Positions 44,980 through 56,692 of a stretch of DNA of 64,000 nt are shown piece after piece. Source of the DNA: Zea mays. Lineage: Eukaryota; Streptophyta; Magnoliopsida; Poales; Poaceae. A program made the position numbers and the translations under genes. Positions within the stretch are counted from its first letter, which is position 1, and every line of letters starts with the position of its first letter. The stretch spans positions 114,485,982-114,549,981 of the forward strand of contig NC_050097.1 of assembly GCF_902167145.1 (NCBI RefSeq). The letters are read 5' to 3'. The notes beneath the pieces were generated by a model. The model had not been told where the DNA came from and ran no database searches. It worked only from the letters and a program-made list of their open reading frames with translations.

Positions 44980-45429
44980 TTAGCCACTGGCCTTGCCGCC
45001 GCTGCCCTTGCCGCCACCGCCTCTGGTGCTGCCCGCGCCGCTGCCGCCTCTGGTGCTGCCCGTGCTGCTGCCGCCTCTGGTGTCGCCCCTGCCGCCGCTG
45101 CCTCCGCCGACGTTGCTGCCGTCACCATCACCGTCGCCACCGTCGTTGTCGTCATCTTCGTCCTCGCCGCCGTCTGAGTCCTCCTCGTCCGAGGAGAACT
45201 CAGACTCATCCGAGCCCTCGAGCCCGGAGCGCTCGACGGCCCGGATATACGTCCAGACCTCCGCCGCAAGCCCCTGGGAGTCGTCTGAATCATCAGACGA
45301 CTCACGCAGGGGGATGGGAGCCAGAGACCCCTCGGACTCAGAGGAGAACTCCTCCTCTGAGTATTCCGAGTCACCAAACTCTTCCGATGGAGGAGTCGGC
45401 TCACGCTTGCGCTTGTTGTTCTTGCCCAT
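44980..45429 (-). CDS. Acidic, Gly-rich-tailed protein encoded on the minus strand of the nested gypsy element
   Basis: 149 residues, MGKNNKRKREPTPPSEEFGD at the N-terminus with a basic KNNKRKR patch, then Ser/Asp/Glu-rich runs (SEYSEEEFSSESEGS, SSDDSDDSQG), an ordered-looking EVWTYIRAVERSG, another Asp/Glu run, and a Gly/Ser/Arg tail with GSTRGGSGAGSTRGG repeats. ATG context CCACCATGG is good and a TATA box (TATAAATAA, minus, 45516-45508) stands about 80 bp upstream, so it looks like a separate transcription unit. No known domain recognised. It might instead be the first exon of the antisense gene at 43879, with the hairpin array as intron. Confidence 0.6.
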   Translation of the reverse strand: MGKNNKRKREPTPPSEEFGDSEYSEEEFSSESEGSLAPIPLRESSDDSDDSQGLAAEVWTYIRAVERSGLEGSDESEFSSDEEDSDGGEDEDDDNDGGDGDGDGSNVGGGSGGRGDTRGGSSTGSTRGGSGAGSTRGGGGKGSGGKASG

Positions 45430-45507
45430 GGTGGAAGCTTTGGGAGAGAAGAAAGGGAAGAAGCAGGGAACAACAAAGGATGTGAAAAAACCAGAGGAGC
45501 AAGGGCG

Positions 45508-45516
45508 TTATTTATA
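45508..45516 (-). promoter_or_regulatory. TATA box of the acidic protein gene
   Basis: Minus strand CTATAAATAACG, followed by a pyrimidine-rich leader and the ATG at 45429. Confidence 0.6.
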
Positions 45517-46132
45517 GAAAGGAAAGGCAACCGCTCACTTCCAACCGCGGTCACTGAACAGTCGCAAAGCATTCAATAAGCACTCCCACCCATCTGAAGA
45601 CACGTCAGACGGCGGACGCCGTTTCATGCAACACTACACCCATTGGGACTCCAGTCAACAGCGCAAAGGATATGATTACACTAGCCGTCCCATCACATTA
45701 CTACTCAGAAGTAGCCGGCTAAAACACTCAGCGTACCAAGCCGTCCCTTGCCCACACCCATTGGGGGGGGACGCCCAGGAATTATCAGTATATTTTTCAA
45801 AACGGTCACATCCGTGCAGGGCATGCAGTAAATACCTCAAGACAAAAATGAGATATCAGTAAGGATCAGAGGAAAGCCAAATATAGCCAGCAAAAGTACA
45901 AGATATGACCGACAGAAGCAACGTGAGGACTAGACAGAGAACGTCCATCAAACGTCCAATCAAGTTGCAGAAGCAAATAAATTGCATTACCTAGCAAGAT
46001 ATGGACGGATTGCAAACTCGGCTACTAAAGACAAAATATATGCTGACCTCTGCAGCAAAATTTTGATGACATAATGCTGGCCTCCAAAGCATAATGTGAA
46101 TAGCTTCATGCCAATTTTTCAAGCAAAAGGAA

Positions 46133-46550
46133 GACCTTCGAATAGATTATCCTTAAAAAAATTCATTTGAAGGTCGGGGGCTACACCCATTGGGTGCACC
46201 TCCGGTGCACCCCATGGAGTATCATTCTAAACCGATATAGCGCCAATTTCTAAGGCGTGGGGCAAGATTGAAAAGACCAATCCTCAACCGAGATGCAGGA
46301 GCGCAAGTGGAGATAACCTTTGGAGAAGACCTTCGAGTAGATTATCTTCTAAAATCTACTCAAAGGTCGGGGGCTACACCCAATGAAGTCCAGAATCCTA
46401 CAATCCAAAATGCCGACCTCTAAGGCACAAGCACAAAACTAAACTTTGGTCGAACGAATGATCAGAGCAAGAGAAGACAGCAGGAAGTCATTTTTTGGAC
46501 CTTGGATCTTTGAGTTGATTACCTCTAAATCAACCCAAAGATCGGGGGCT
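46133..46550 (+). promoter_or_regulatory. Three stem-loop plus purine-tract modules before the 3' LTR
   Basis: Modules at 46133-46182, 46328-46375 and 46505-46550. Each has an inverted repeat (GACCTTCGAGTAGAT/ATCTACTCAAAGGTC in the second; GATCTTTGAGTTGATT/AATCAACCCAAAGATC in the third) ending directly in TCGGGGGCT. Only the last abuts the LTR and is the functional tract by position. Confidence 0.8.
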
Positions 46551-47179
46551 TGTGGGGGATAGATATCCCCTGGGTCCACTAAAGAAGTAAAAGGCCTCAC
46601 GAAAGGCCCAAGGGCCCAATAATTCGTAAGGTCATTCTTTCGTGGGCCTAGGGAAAGACAACCAACAAAGAAGAGAAGACGTGAGACTGGATTGGTGCAA
46701 ACTCGGACGGCCCACAGCGTCGAACGAATGAATCGCAACAGAGACCCGACTTTCCCGCGTTGAAGCCCCCATGCAACGGAGCCATGCGAGGATAAGTCGG
46801 CGAGGGTTACGTAGGGATAAACTCAAGAGGTTCACTATCTTTTAGCTACTTGATGTTATCATATCACATGTACTGCCCCACGGTCGAGTATATAAGGCCT
46901 AGGGGGCACCCCTTCAGATGGATCGACCCTACTTTACTTAGCTACCCACGTAAACTCTCCGAGCCTTCAACTCAGAGAGTCCTCTTATAACCACACTCGA
47001 ACACTCATCAGGACGTAGGGTGTTACGCATCTCTAAGCGACCCGAACCTGCAAATCTTGTCCATTGTCCCTCGTGCGATCGACACGAACCATTTTGCTAC
47101 AGTCGGCGACACCGTCCTACTCCTAAAAACACCTTGAGGGGCAACCCCGGGTGTGCGGTCGGACCCAAAAACACCGACA
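46551..47179 (+). repeat. Nested gypsy 3' LTR
   Basis: 629 bp. Differences from the 5' LTR seen by eye: five, all C/T or G/A. Confidence 0.93.
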
Positions 47180-47184
47180 CAGTG

Positions 47185-49560
47185 ACAATGGCACAGAATT
47201 CAAAAATACTCAATTTGCAACCTTTTGTGCTTCTTTGGGACTCGAGCATCAGTTTTCCTCTCCGTATGTGCCCCAGCAGAATGGTATTGTTGAACGCAAA
47301 AATCGGACCCTTGTTGAGATGGCCAGGACGCTGCTTGATGAGCATAGGACTCCTAGGCGTTTTTGGGCCAAAGCGATCAACACTGCTTGCCATGTGTCCA
47401 ATCGCATCTTTCTTCGAGCTTTTCTGAACAAAACTTCTTATGAACTGTGATTTGGACGACCACCCAAGGCCAGTCATTTCAGGGTATTTAGCTGCATATG
47501 CTTTGTGCTAAAACAGGGTAATCTGGACAAGTTTGAGTCCCGGTCTTCTGATGGGGTTTTTCTGGGTTATGCATTACATTCTCGTGCTTATCGTGTTCTT
47601 AACCTAGAGACTAACTGCATTATGGAGACTTGTGAGGTTACATTCGATGAGACTGCACCTTGTCCATCCCCTGTCTTTGAGCCTGCAGGTCCAAATCAGA
47701 TGGGACAAACCATCTTTATGGAGGAGGAGCACGTCGACGCTGATTGGGTTGCTCTCGAGCCAACTCCACCGGCCGCCCCAGTCGAGCCTCTTCCACTACT
47801 ACGGATGACGGACCCGACCCCACTCCTTCCACCACTTGGGGTCCGCTCGAGCCAGCTCCTGCTGAGACTGGAGGAGTTGAAGCTGTTGTTGAGGGAGAGG
47901 CCACTTCCTCAAGGGAGGCTCCACAGCATATTCCGCGCTGTCACCCACCTCAGCAGATGATCGGGGAGCTTCACGAGCGAGTCACTCGCTCTAGGTCACA
48001 GCACATTTCTCATTTTGCTCAATCAGCTTTTGTTGCTACTTTTGAGCCCCGAGACGTTGGACATGATTTATCTGATCCTAACTGGGTTAATGCTATGCAT
48101 GAGGAGCTTGAAAATTTTGAAAGAAATCAGGTTTGAGTTTTGGTGCCACCTCCTTCTAACTGCCATCCCATCGGTACAAAATGGGTTTTCAAAAACAAAC
48201 AAAGTGAGGATGGTTTGGTAGTGAGAAATAAGGCGAGGTTGGTTGCCCAAGGGTATTGCCAAAAAGAGGGAATTGATTATGAGGAGACCTTTGCCCCTGT
48301 TGCCCGTTTAGAGGCCATTAGGATCCTTTTAGCCTTTGCTACTTCAAAGGGTTTTATGCTTTTTCAAATGGATGTCAAAAGTGCATTTTTAAATGGGTAT
48401 ATAGAGGAAGAGGTATATGTTAGGCAGCCCCCTGGTTTTGAGAGTTCCAAGTTTCCAAACCACGTTTTTAAACTCCAAAAAGCTTTGTATGGTTTGAAAC
48501 AAGCCCCTAGAGCCTGGTATGAGTGTTTGAAATCTTTCTACTTTTTAAGGGTTTTAAAATGGACTTTGTGGACAAAACTCTTTTTCTCCTCAAGCATAAT
48601 AACGACACCCTTTTAGTCCAGATTTACGTGGATGATATCATCTTTGGTGGTTCTTCTAATGCTCTTGTGTCTAGATTTTCAGATCTTATGAGCAGGGAAT
48701 TTGAGATGAACATGATGGGCGAGCTGAATTTCTTTCTTGGGTTGCAAATCAAGCAGACTCAAGACGGGACCTTTGTACATCAAGGCAAGTATACAAAGGA
48801 CGTCTTGAAGAAGTTCGACATGGGCGAGGGCAAGCCTCTTTCGACGCCCATGTCCACCTCGACGACACTTGACACTGATGAGGATGGCGAACCCGTGGAC
48901 CAGAAGGAGTACATGAGCATGATTGGCTCTCTCCTGTACTTGACTGAGACGAGGCCAGACATACACTTCACATTATGTTTGTGCGCTCGTTTCCAGGCTT
49001 CCCCACGCACATCTCACAGAACGGCTGTGAAACAGATTATGAGGTACCTACGTTTCACTCCTGAGTTTGGTCTGTGGTACTCCTCATCGTCCGTTCTGTC
49101 CTTGTGTGGTTATTCTGATGCTGATTTTGCGGGTTGCCTTTTGGAACGCAAATCTACTTCTAGGACTTGTCAGTTTTTGGGTACTTCGTTGGTTTCATGG
49201 TCTTCTCAAAAACAGTCTAGTGTTGCCCTGTCTACCACAGAGGCCGAGTATATTGTTGCCGCTAGCTGTTGTTCACAGTTACTTTGGATGATGGCTACCT
49301 TACGGTATTTTGACTTGGATTTTCATCATGTGCCTCTGCTTTGTGATAGCACGAGTGCCATAAGTGTTGCCAAGAATCCTGTGCTACATTCGAGGACCAA
49401 GCACATTGATGTTCGCTTTCACTTTCTTCATGATCATTATGAGAAAGGCGACATCGAATTGCGCTATATTGATACCACTCGCTAGCTCGCAGATATTTTG
49501 ACCAAACCCCTTGATCAAAAAACTTTTGTTCATTTGCGAGGGGAATTAGGTGTTTGTTTC
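47185..49560 (+). pseudogene. pol: Copia integrase second half, reverse transcriptase and RNase H (broken)
   Basis: DNGTEFKN and the Glu of QQNGIVERKNRTLVEMAR complete the integrase DDE triad, followed by FWAKAINTACHVSNR and a TGA in YEL*FGRPPK (TGG expected). GVFLGYALHSRAYRVLNLET is the conserved tail of the domain. [82 protein letters not shown], frameshift near 48545, catalytic YVDDIIFGG (about 48630), FFLGLQIKQ. RNase H: YSDADFAGCLLERKSTSRTC, WSSQKQSSVALSTTEAEYI, HIDVRFHFLHDHYEKGDIEL, with TAG before LADILTKPL. Frameshifts near 47800 and a TGA at 48134 add to the decay. Confidence 0.92.
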
Positions 49561-49843
49561 CCTTTTTGATTAGAGGGCTTCCTTTTTCGTCTTTTCTTCT
49601 TATTTTCTGCTTTCACTTTCTTTTGTATTATATCTGCATGTCATATTGAGCTTCACTTGTATAACTGCTAGAATGTGATTTTGCTCCTAGTAGTATGTTC
49701 TTTGTGTACATGATAATGCTATGGAATGCTTATGCTCTTTTTGCTCATATTGATACAATATTGTTGAGCTAAGTTGTTTTCATAATTGTGAACTTGACTA
49801 TTACTTTCTCAATCTCAAATTGTTCACCATTAAGATTGGCACC

Positions 49844-50160
49844 CACTACAGGAAACGCCTAAATTTTCGTGGGCCAAAAACCCACGAAAATAAGTCTAAA
49901 CCGACGAAAATAGCCGCCGAAAATAAGTTTGACGAAAATAGGCAACTATTTCCGTCGGTACCGACGAAAACGACTTATTTTCGTCGGCTTCCACAAGGCC
50001 GACGAAAATAGTTGGTCGGCTGACTATTTTCGTCGGCCTCGGTGGCCGACGAAAATAGGAACATGATTTTCGTCGGCCCCGGTGGTGGCCGACGAAAATA
50101 TCTAGGGCACGTATTTTCGTCAGCCACCACCCAGGCCGACGAAAATTCATGATACCCTCC
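49844..50160. repeat. CACTA left terminus and subterminal repeats
   Basis: At least ten TTTTCGTCGGC / GCCGACGAAAA or TTTTCGTGGGCC copies in both directions, many forming head-to-head palindromes. In other CACTA elements such repeats bind the TnpA-type protein. Confidence 0.85.
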
Positions 50161-50399
50161 CAGAACAGATTTTTCTGCACCTTTTATTAATTCACAGCAA
50201 AATAAACATATACACAATCACATATACAGATTTCACAAGCAATACAGTTTTCACAAACAACATTCACAAGCAATTACATAATTGTTTCAAACATATTCCA
50301 TACATAGTCCATATATAGTCCATACATAGTTTCAATAGCATAATCACATCCATAATAAAGTCTATACATATCCATACATAGTCCATAAACAAAGTCACT

Positions 50400-53006
50400 A
50401 CTCACTCCGGCGGGCTGTGGGAGTTTTGGCCACTCCCTCCTCCGCCACCAGGAAGGTGGCCACTCCCTCCAAGAACCATGGACGAGGAAGTCTTGGACGT
50501 TGACAGCACCCTCCGATCCATGAGCATGTGACGCTGAACCCTGCAATTCATCAATCATTCAAATAAGGCTGTGTTTTGCTATCCCTATATATATACATTG
50601 CTGTGTTTGGTCAATATTTGCATAAAACTAAACATGGAACGTCACCTGTGATCCATGGTGATGAGGAGGTTGTGCATGCATCCACGGGTACTGTTGTGCT
50701 GGACACCCCTGAGGTGGTGGCACCCACCCCGTCGGTGGCGGTGCCATCCACGCTTGAAATGGCTGAGAGCCCGCCGGTCCTTGGGGTGGTGGAGGCGTCC
50801 AAGTGCCTGGAGGTGCCTGCGTCCACCCAACACCGGTCCACTGTGGCTGCGACGCTGGAGCTTGTCCTGGCCACTGTCCCCATCCTTGTGCCTGCGAGCC
50901 ATTTTTGATAATAAAAAAGAGTTGCTATGGAATTGAAGTGTTCAGATAGTGTTACCTGGGGAGGGCGAAAAGCGGGCAAGTTCATATCAGGGCCGAGTCG
51001 AGTAGTCATTTCCTGCAAATGGATGAAACGTAGAATCGCAACATTATACTTTGAATTCAATGACGACACGTGATGAGATAGACGAATTACCTGAAAATAA
51101 GAAGCCATATATTGTGTTAGCTGTCCAACTTGCTCATGCGCTGCTCGAGCCTGCTTCTGTGCTGCTCGAGCCTGCTCCTGTGCTGTCCGAGTCTCCTCCT
51201 CCAGCTGAGCCTCTTGAGCAGACCTGGAGGAGCGAGAACTCCCTCCTGAAGACGATGCCTTCCCTTGACCTATTGTCCTGTTATACTCCACAACGCCGGT
51301 GCCAAAGGCAAACCTGCATGATACACATAGTTGAGACATTAAGTGGACACATTCTTGTTAATGAAATCGTCGAATCAAACACAAACACCTCACCTGCCAT
51401 GCTTTCTACCCCCACCACTGTGGTACAATGCCGAGGCATCTAAGTCTGAATGCATCCAGTCAAAGTCAGGCCCATGGCGTTGAGTCATTTCCTCCCCATA
51501 TGCATTCTGCAAAGAAAGTTAGAGTTGGAGTTAGACACAAAACATGCAGTTTAATTCGTAAATACAAACTTGTTTACCATTTTCTCCCTTGTCACCTCGC
51601 TGCATAGCACATCAGGGTTCGCCGGATTAGGGCCACGGTGACCACGGACGTAAACCTCCATAAAACTTGGAGCAACTCCACTTTCAGCTTCCTGCATGAA
51701 AAAGAAGAGTTAAACCATAGAATTTTCATAGATGTAACATACAAGTTTGATTTATATACTTACCATGCGGTGTGCGGTACCAAGGTGTCCATCGGCGCCG
51801 TACCTGTGCCCCGGTCCTTCAGTGCCATGGTTGATACGGTGCTTCTGGGACTCTGTAATCCACTCAGGCGACGCCCATCTCTTAGCCAACCACCTCCAGG
51901 CTTCCATGTCCTTCGCCAGCCAATCCACAACGCTCTCCAGGTACTGCTCCTCTGTGAGGTAGATCTCATTGGCCCCTAATGCTTTGCTCATTTTCTGCCC
52001 CTTTATCTTCTTGTAGTAGTAGTTGACGGCCGCGATGCGAGCATTGTACATGGCATCCTTGATTACCTTATCAGCGCACTTCCGAAAGTGCCTCTTCACA
52101 CGTGCCCACTGAGCCTGATCCTCCTCGATCTCATTCGGCAATTGGAACCTCCCCTACATATCAATGGAGAAGTTAAGTTAAAGTAAGATTAGGAGAAACA
52201 ATAATTCAGTGAATTGCTTATATAAGAAAGTAAACTCACCCAGAACTCGTCCCACACAGCCACCTGACAAGTCCTTCGTTTTTATTCCGAACTTCCCCCT
52301 CCACTACTGCTTTCCCCTAGCTCCCCTGGCTGGACATAGTCCTTCAGACCCCAGTCGGCCCACTGCATAGCCACGAACCTCTCGCCATTGAGCTCCACCA
52401 TGCCAGGGTAGTAGAAGCGACAGAGGCTACCCAACACCGCGTTCACCTTGGGACGTCTGCCTGTACCGTCCCAAGTCAAGTCTTCCCATGACCTACAAAC
52501 ATTAATAAAACAAGTAAACCAGTGCAATCACGTTCACATTAAAAAATTAACACAACAGAAATAAGCCTCACCATTCTCCATGCGGCCGGATGAGCCTCCT
52601 CTCGGCAGGTCTCGGACCAAGCGCATTGCTCTTTTTATACCTAAGTATACAAGTAAATTCAATATGATGAAATGATTAAAAACTAATATCAATTAAACTA
52701 ATATGCATAATAATACCTGAAGGACGTAGAACCATCTGACGTGTCGCCCGCGCTGCCTGCCCCCATAGGGTCAACCTCCTCATCTTGCTCACCCTCCTCA
52801 TCCTGCTCACCCTCATCACCCTGCACATGAGCATCCTGCTGAGGAGCCTCCTGCTCACCCTCCTCACCCTGCACTTCGTCTAGACAGTCGAGAAGTTGTT
52901 GCTGCCTCTGTCGGCTCTGTGAGGTGCCCTGAAAAAGCCCACTGCCCGAGCTATCCTCGCTGGTCGCGCTGCCCCCACTCCTCCTCGATCTCCTATGCTT
53001 GAACAT
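50400..53006 (-). CDS. CACTA second protein, Transposase_24 (Ptta/En/Spm)-like, multi-exon
   Basis: Minus strand from ATG at 53006 (MFKHRRSRRSGGSATSEDSS). Exon 1 ends at 52717 (TTCAG/GTATTA). Further exons: YKKSNALGPRPAERRLIRPH (about 52640-52570), SWEDLTWDGTGRRPKVNAVL to ADWGLKDYVQPGE (about 52500-52300), VWDEFW then QLPNEIEEDQAQWARVKRHF through YLTEEQYLESVVDWLAKDME (52150-51765, the family core with its TEEQY motif), VAPSFMEVYVRGHRGPNPAN (about 51690-51600), EEMTQRHGPDFDWMHSDLDA, a coiled coil RTAQEQARAAQKQARAAHEQ (about 51200-51100), then a Pro/Gln/Trp-rich end and GGSGHLPGGGGGSGQNS, stopping near 50405. Exon edges past the first are approximate. Likely the DNA-binding partner of the transposase (TnpA-like role, inferred). 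Confidence 0.78.
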
Positions 53007-53123
53007 GTTCAACTGTAGATAAATTAATGTCAAACCACAATATATGAAACAAATAATATGAAAATTAATAATGTAAAAATTGGAATACATAGCTTAATTG
53101 ATTAACTAAAAGAAACATACTAA

Positions 53124-56100
53124 TCAAAAGTCATCCACATCCGATGATGCTTGTTCGGCTCGTTGTTTATTCATACGCTCTTGATTTCGTTGGATCCTTA
53201 CTGATCTTCTAACGACGACAGGTCGTTTGCGCTTTGACCTAGGTTCTTCAATTAAGTCGCTTGAATTGCAACAGAGATTTTCAAGGCCTTCTCCATTGGT
53301 CACATGGAATCGGTGAGCTATGTCTTGATTCGACGCCGCTTCTGGATGAAAAACAGCATCATCGTTGTCCCTGCTCGTACTCACGTAGTCAGCACTCTCT
53401 GGAGCGACGACTTGTGGGTTGACTTTGATTGCAACCCACCAAGCCCTATGGCTTGGGTGAGGATATGGCAGGTAGTACACCTGTTTTGCCTGATTTGCAA
53501 GGACAACATCGCTCATACTGCTCGGAATCCTAGAGCTATGCTTCACCTCGACATTACCATACTTGTCGACACGAGTCCCACTATGAGGATCAAACCAGTT
53601 GCACTTGAAAAACACGACTTTAAGTTCCTTGGGGCCATCGAAAATCAACTCTACAATGTTTTGAAGAACACCGTAATAGTCCACTACTTTGTCATCGTCA
53701 ACATATGAACTTGCCAACACACCACTATTGGTGGTGGCTGCCAATGGTCGACTCTTCTCCAATTTCGCGGTTCGGAAGCGATATCCATTTACATCATAGC
53801 GAGTATAGTTCCGGACGGACACAGAGGTATGTGCCATTTGCTGCAAGTCCGGGTGCATAGAGTTTTTGGAAACCTATACAAGGAATTAGTATATGCATTA
53901 TATCTTCCAAGTCCAAAATTCAAAGATTAAGTATGGACAATGAGAGAACGACAATTACTAACATAATTACGAAACCACTGCACGAAGTTTGGTCCACCTT
54001 TCAACCCATCACGTCGAAGATTTTCTAATTGGATGGTCGTAGGTTTACTAGTAGATTTCCAACATTCTTCATCAAACATGCTGGACATATTAGAAACATG
54101 GATATTACACACTATAGAAATTATGAGATGAGAAAATGGACGTAACTATGAGGAAAACTTACTCGAACGCCTCCTGTGTGCTGTCAATATTGCTATACAT
54201 ATATAGCATTAGCGTGTTCAAATCTCATCCTTCAATGTGACGTACACTCCCTTTTCCAACTGCTTTACCCGGATTCGCAAAAATTTGAAGGGTGCTTTGG
54301 GGCTATTCATTTTCGACATGAAGTCGCACTGAAGGAGCAAACATATTGTTGGCTCGAGCGAAATACCTGGTTGAGAATTGAGATATCTCCTTAAGGGCAA
54401 AAGTCTCCGCAATACACCCTTCGACTCTAGCCTTGTTGCGAACAGACGCCCTGAGCTTTTTCAACGCCCTTTCTATAGGATACATCCACCTGAATTGCAC
54501 TGGTCTGCCTACCAAAGCTTCCCAAGGCAAATGCACAATTAGATGTTGCATCACATTGAAGAATCCTGGCGGGAAAACCTTTTCAAATTTACAAATAAGA
54601 ATTGGAATTTCTTTCTCAAATTTCTGCATCAACCTCTTCGATATCGTCTTTGCGCATACTTCCCTATAGAAGTAACTCAGCTCTGCAAATATGCTCCAAA
54701 GCTCATCCTTAAAATAGCCTCGAAACATCACGGGCATCAGCCTCTCCATAATAATATGGTAGTCATGGCTTTTCAAACCGATCAATTTACCGATCTTTAG
54801 ATTGACTGTCCGTTTCAGATTTTCCGCATATCGATCTGGAAATTTTAGATTCTTCAACCACTTAAATATTTCTTTCCTTTCATCTGGCTTGAGGCAGTAA
54901 TCAGCTCGCGGCCTACTCTCATGCCCTTTATCGCTTACTTTCAACTCGAGCATCGGTCTCTTACAAATTTCAGCCATGTCTTTTCTTGCCTTCATATTAT
55001 CTTTCGTTTTATCAGTCACATCGAAACATGTGCTTATGATGCTTTCAGCAATGTTACGCTCTTGGTGCATCACGTCTATGTTGTGCGGCATGATCAAGGC
55101 TTTTGCATACGGAAGCTCCCATATTGATGAAATATGGGTCCAGTTGTGGTCCTCCCCGTAGCCTTGGAACCTATCATTTTCTCCTTGCTTCAGACAAGCA
55201 TGCCATGCCATTATCTGCGGTGCAGTTTGCCTCTTTGGTGGCCCATTTCTGATTTTGGCTCCACTTCTGAATGCAGTAAGCGATCTGAAATCATGCTTGA
55301 ATGGAGTCCAACGTCGATGAGCATCAAAGAATGACACTTTCCCACCATGCTTCAATCTGAATGCATCCGTATCATTCATACATATGGGACAGCACAACCG
55401 ACCATGAACACACCATCCAGACCAATCTCCATACGCCAGCAGATCATGCACTGACCACAAATAAGCAGCGCGCATGGTAAACTCCTTTTCAATATGGCTG
55501 TCATAAGCCTTCACACCTCTCCACAATTGTTTCAGCTCTTCAATTAAAGGGCGAACAAACATATTCAGCTTTGGCCCTGGATGCCCGGGGCCTGGGATGA
55601 CTAGTGCAAGGAACATGAACTCTTCTTTATTCACCAACTCAGGAGGAAGATTATATGGCACAATGAAGACAGGCCAACACGAGTAAGGGCTTGCACTGGT
55701 ATTGAAAGGTGTGAATCCGTCCGTCGATAGACCAAGTCGTACACTCCTAGGGTCGTTTGCAAATTCGGGATCAAACTCGTCAAATGCCTTCCACGCATCA
55801 CCGTCCGACGGATGGACCATTATGTCTGGATCAGTGACGAGACGTACACCATTCTTTGGCCACGTCATATGCAGAGTTATTTCCTTGTTGAGGAACAACC
55901 TTGAAAGTCGAGGAATGATGGGCAACCGACGAAGTTGCTTAGCTGCGACCTTCGTAACTACCAATTCACCCTCATCATTTGTCACCTCGACATATCTAGA
56001 AGCTTCGCAATGCTTACAACGGTCCAGCTTGTCATCCTCCTCAAAGAATAGCATGCAATTGTTGGGACACACGTCGATCTTCTCATATGTCATCCCAAGA

Positions 56101-56692
56101 CCAGCCAACATCTTCTTTGCGAAGTACATATTCTTTGGCAACTTATGATTCTCCGGGAGAACCTCGCCCATCAGTTGGACGATGTCGTTGTAAGCACTGT
56201 TTGAAATGTTGTGCTTCGACTTTATCGCCATTAGTCTTGTGAGAGTCCCAAGAACTGACATCTGAGTGTGCTCGTGCAGTCTCTCTTCTCCCACGGCGAG
56301 TAGCTGGAAGAATTCCTGAGCATCACGTGGAAGCTGCCCCGACTCCTCAGTGTTCATTTCAACATCCCTACCAAGATCATGCAACATGTTGTCCATCCTA
56401 TCATGATCGTCATCAAGTTCCACCTCCGTGTCAACGTGTCTAATAGACTCTCCATGCCGGTACCATACAAGGTAGTTCGGCATAAACCCACTTTTGCAAA
56501 GGTGTTTCTCCATTTCTTCCTTCTTCTGAGGCCACTTGTTCTCGCAGCGATTGCAAGGACACTTCACTAGATGACCAGTTGCATCTTTGAAAGCGTGCTC
56601 AAGAAAAGCCTTTGTTACACCCATCCATTCATTCGAATGTGCCCCATCCTTTCTCCACCCGTCATACATCACCCTCCGATCACCGTCCATTT
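53124..56692 (-). CDS. CACTA TnpD-type transposase (Transposase_21), with in-frame stops near the 3' end
   Basis: ATG at 56692, MDGDRRVMYDGWRKDGAHSN. Order: Transpos_assoc N-terminus with zinc-binding CPCNRCEN (about 45-52); Transposase_21 core (CPNNCMLFFEEDDKLDRCKHC, RLSTDGFTPFN-like GLSTDGFTPFN, LALVIPGPGHPGPKLNMFVR, RLCCPICMNDT); DUF4218-like region (MPVMFRGYFKDELWSIFAEL, FFNVMQHLIVHLPWEALVGR, QFRWMYPIERALKKLR). The frame hits TAG at 54303 yet reads on recognisably (STLQIFANPGKAVGKGSVRH) to a TGA and a donor near 54163. Then come an exon at 54111-53940 (FDEECWKSTSKPTTIQL) and the DUF4216 exon 53858-53124 (VVFFKCNWFDPHSGTRVDKY, VYYLPYPHPSHRAWWVAIKV). Both stops fit TGG or CAG decay. The splice phase between exons 1 and 2 does not fit, so a small indel or other border is likely. 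Probably a recently inactivated transposase. Confidence 0.88.

Larger units (their letters stand above)
40401..47179 (+). mobile_element. Gypsy (Tat-type) LTR retrotransposon inside the copia integrase
   Basis: 6779 bp, LTRs 40401-41029 and 46551-47179 (629 bp each), TGTGGGGG..ACCGACA. TSD CAGTG is at 40396-40400 and 47180-47184, and deleting one copy restores the copia integrase reading. PBS TGGCGCACCAGGTAGGGGG follows the left LTR, purine tract ATCGGGGGCT abuts the right LTR: plus orientation. Contents: a short gag-like frame on plus, two minus-strand genes (41365-43879 and 44980-45429), no pol. By eye the LTRs differ at about five sites, all transitions. I do not recognise the family name. 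Confidence 0.93.

Noticed and set aside
44973..45517. Plus-strand frames opposite to the acidic protein
   Set aside because: Cys/Arg/His-rich or Pro/Ser-rich readings of the antisense of Asp/Glu/Gly codons; the TATA box and ATG context support the minus strand.
50576..50908. 110-codon plus-strand frame starting MLSLYIYIAVFGQYL
   Set aside because: Antisense of the Pro/Gln/Trp-rich CACTA exon (GTWTPPPPQGPAG) on the minus strand.
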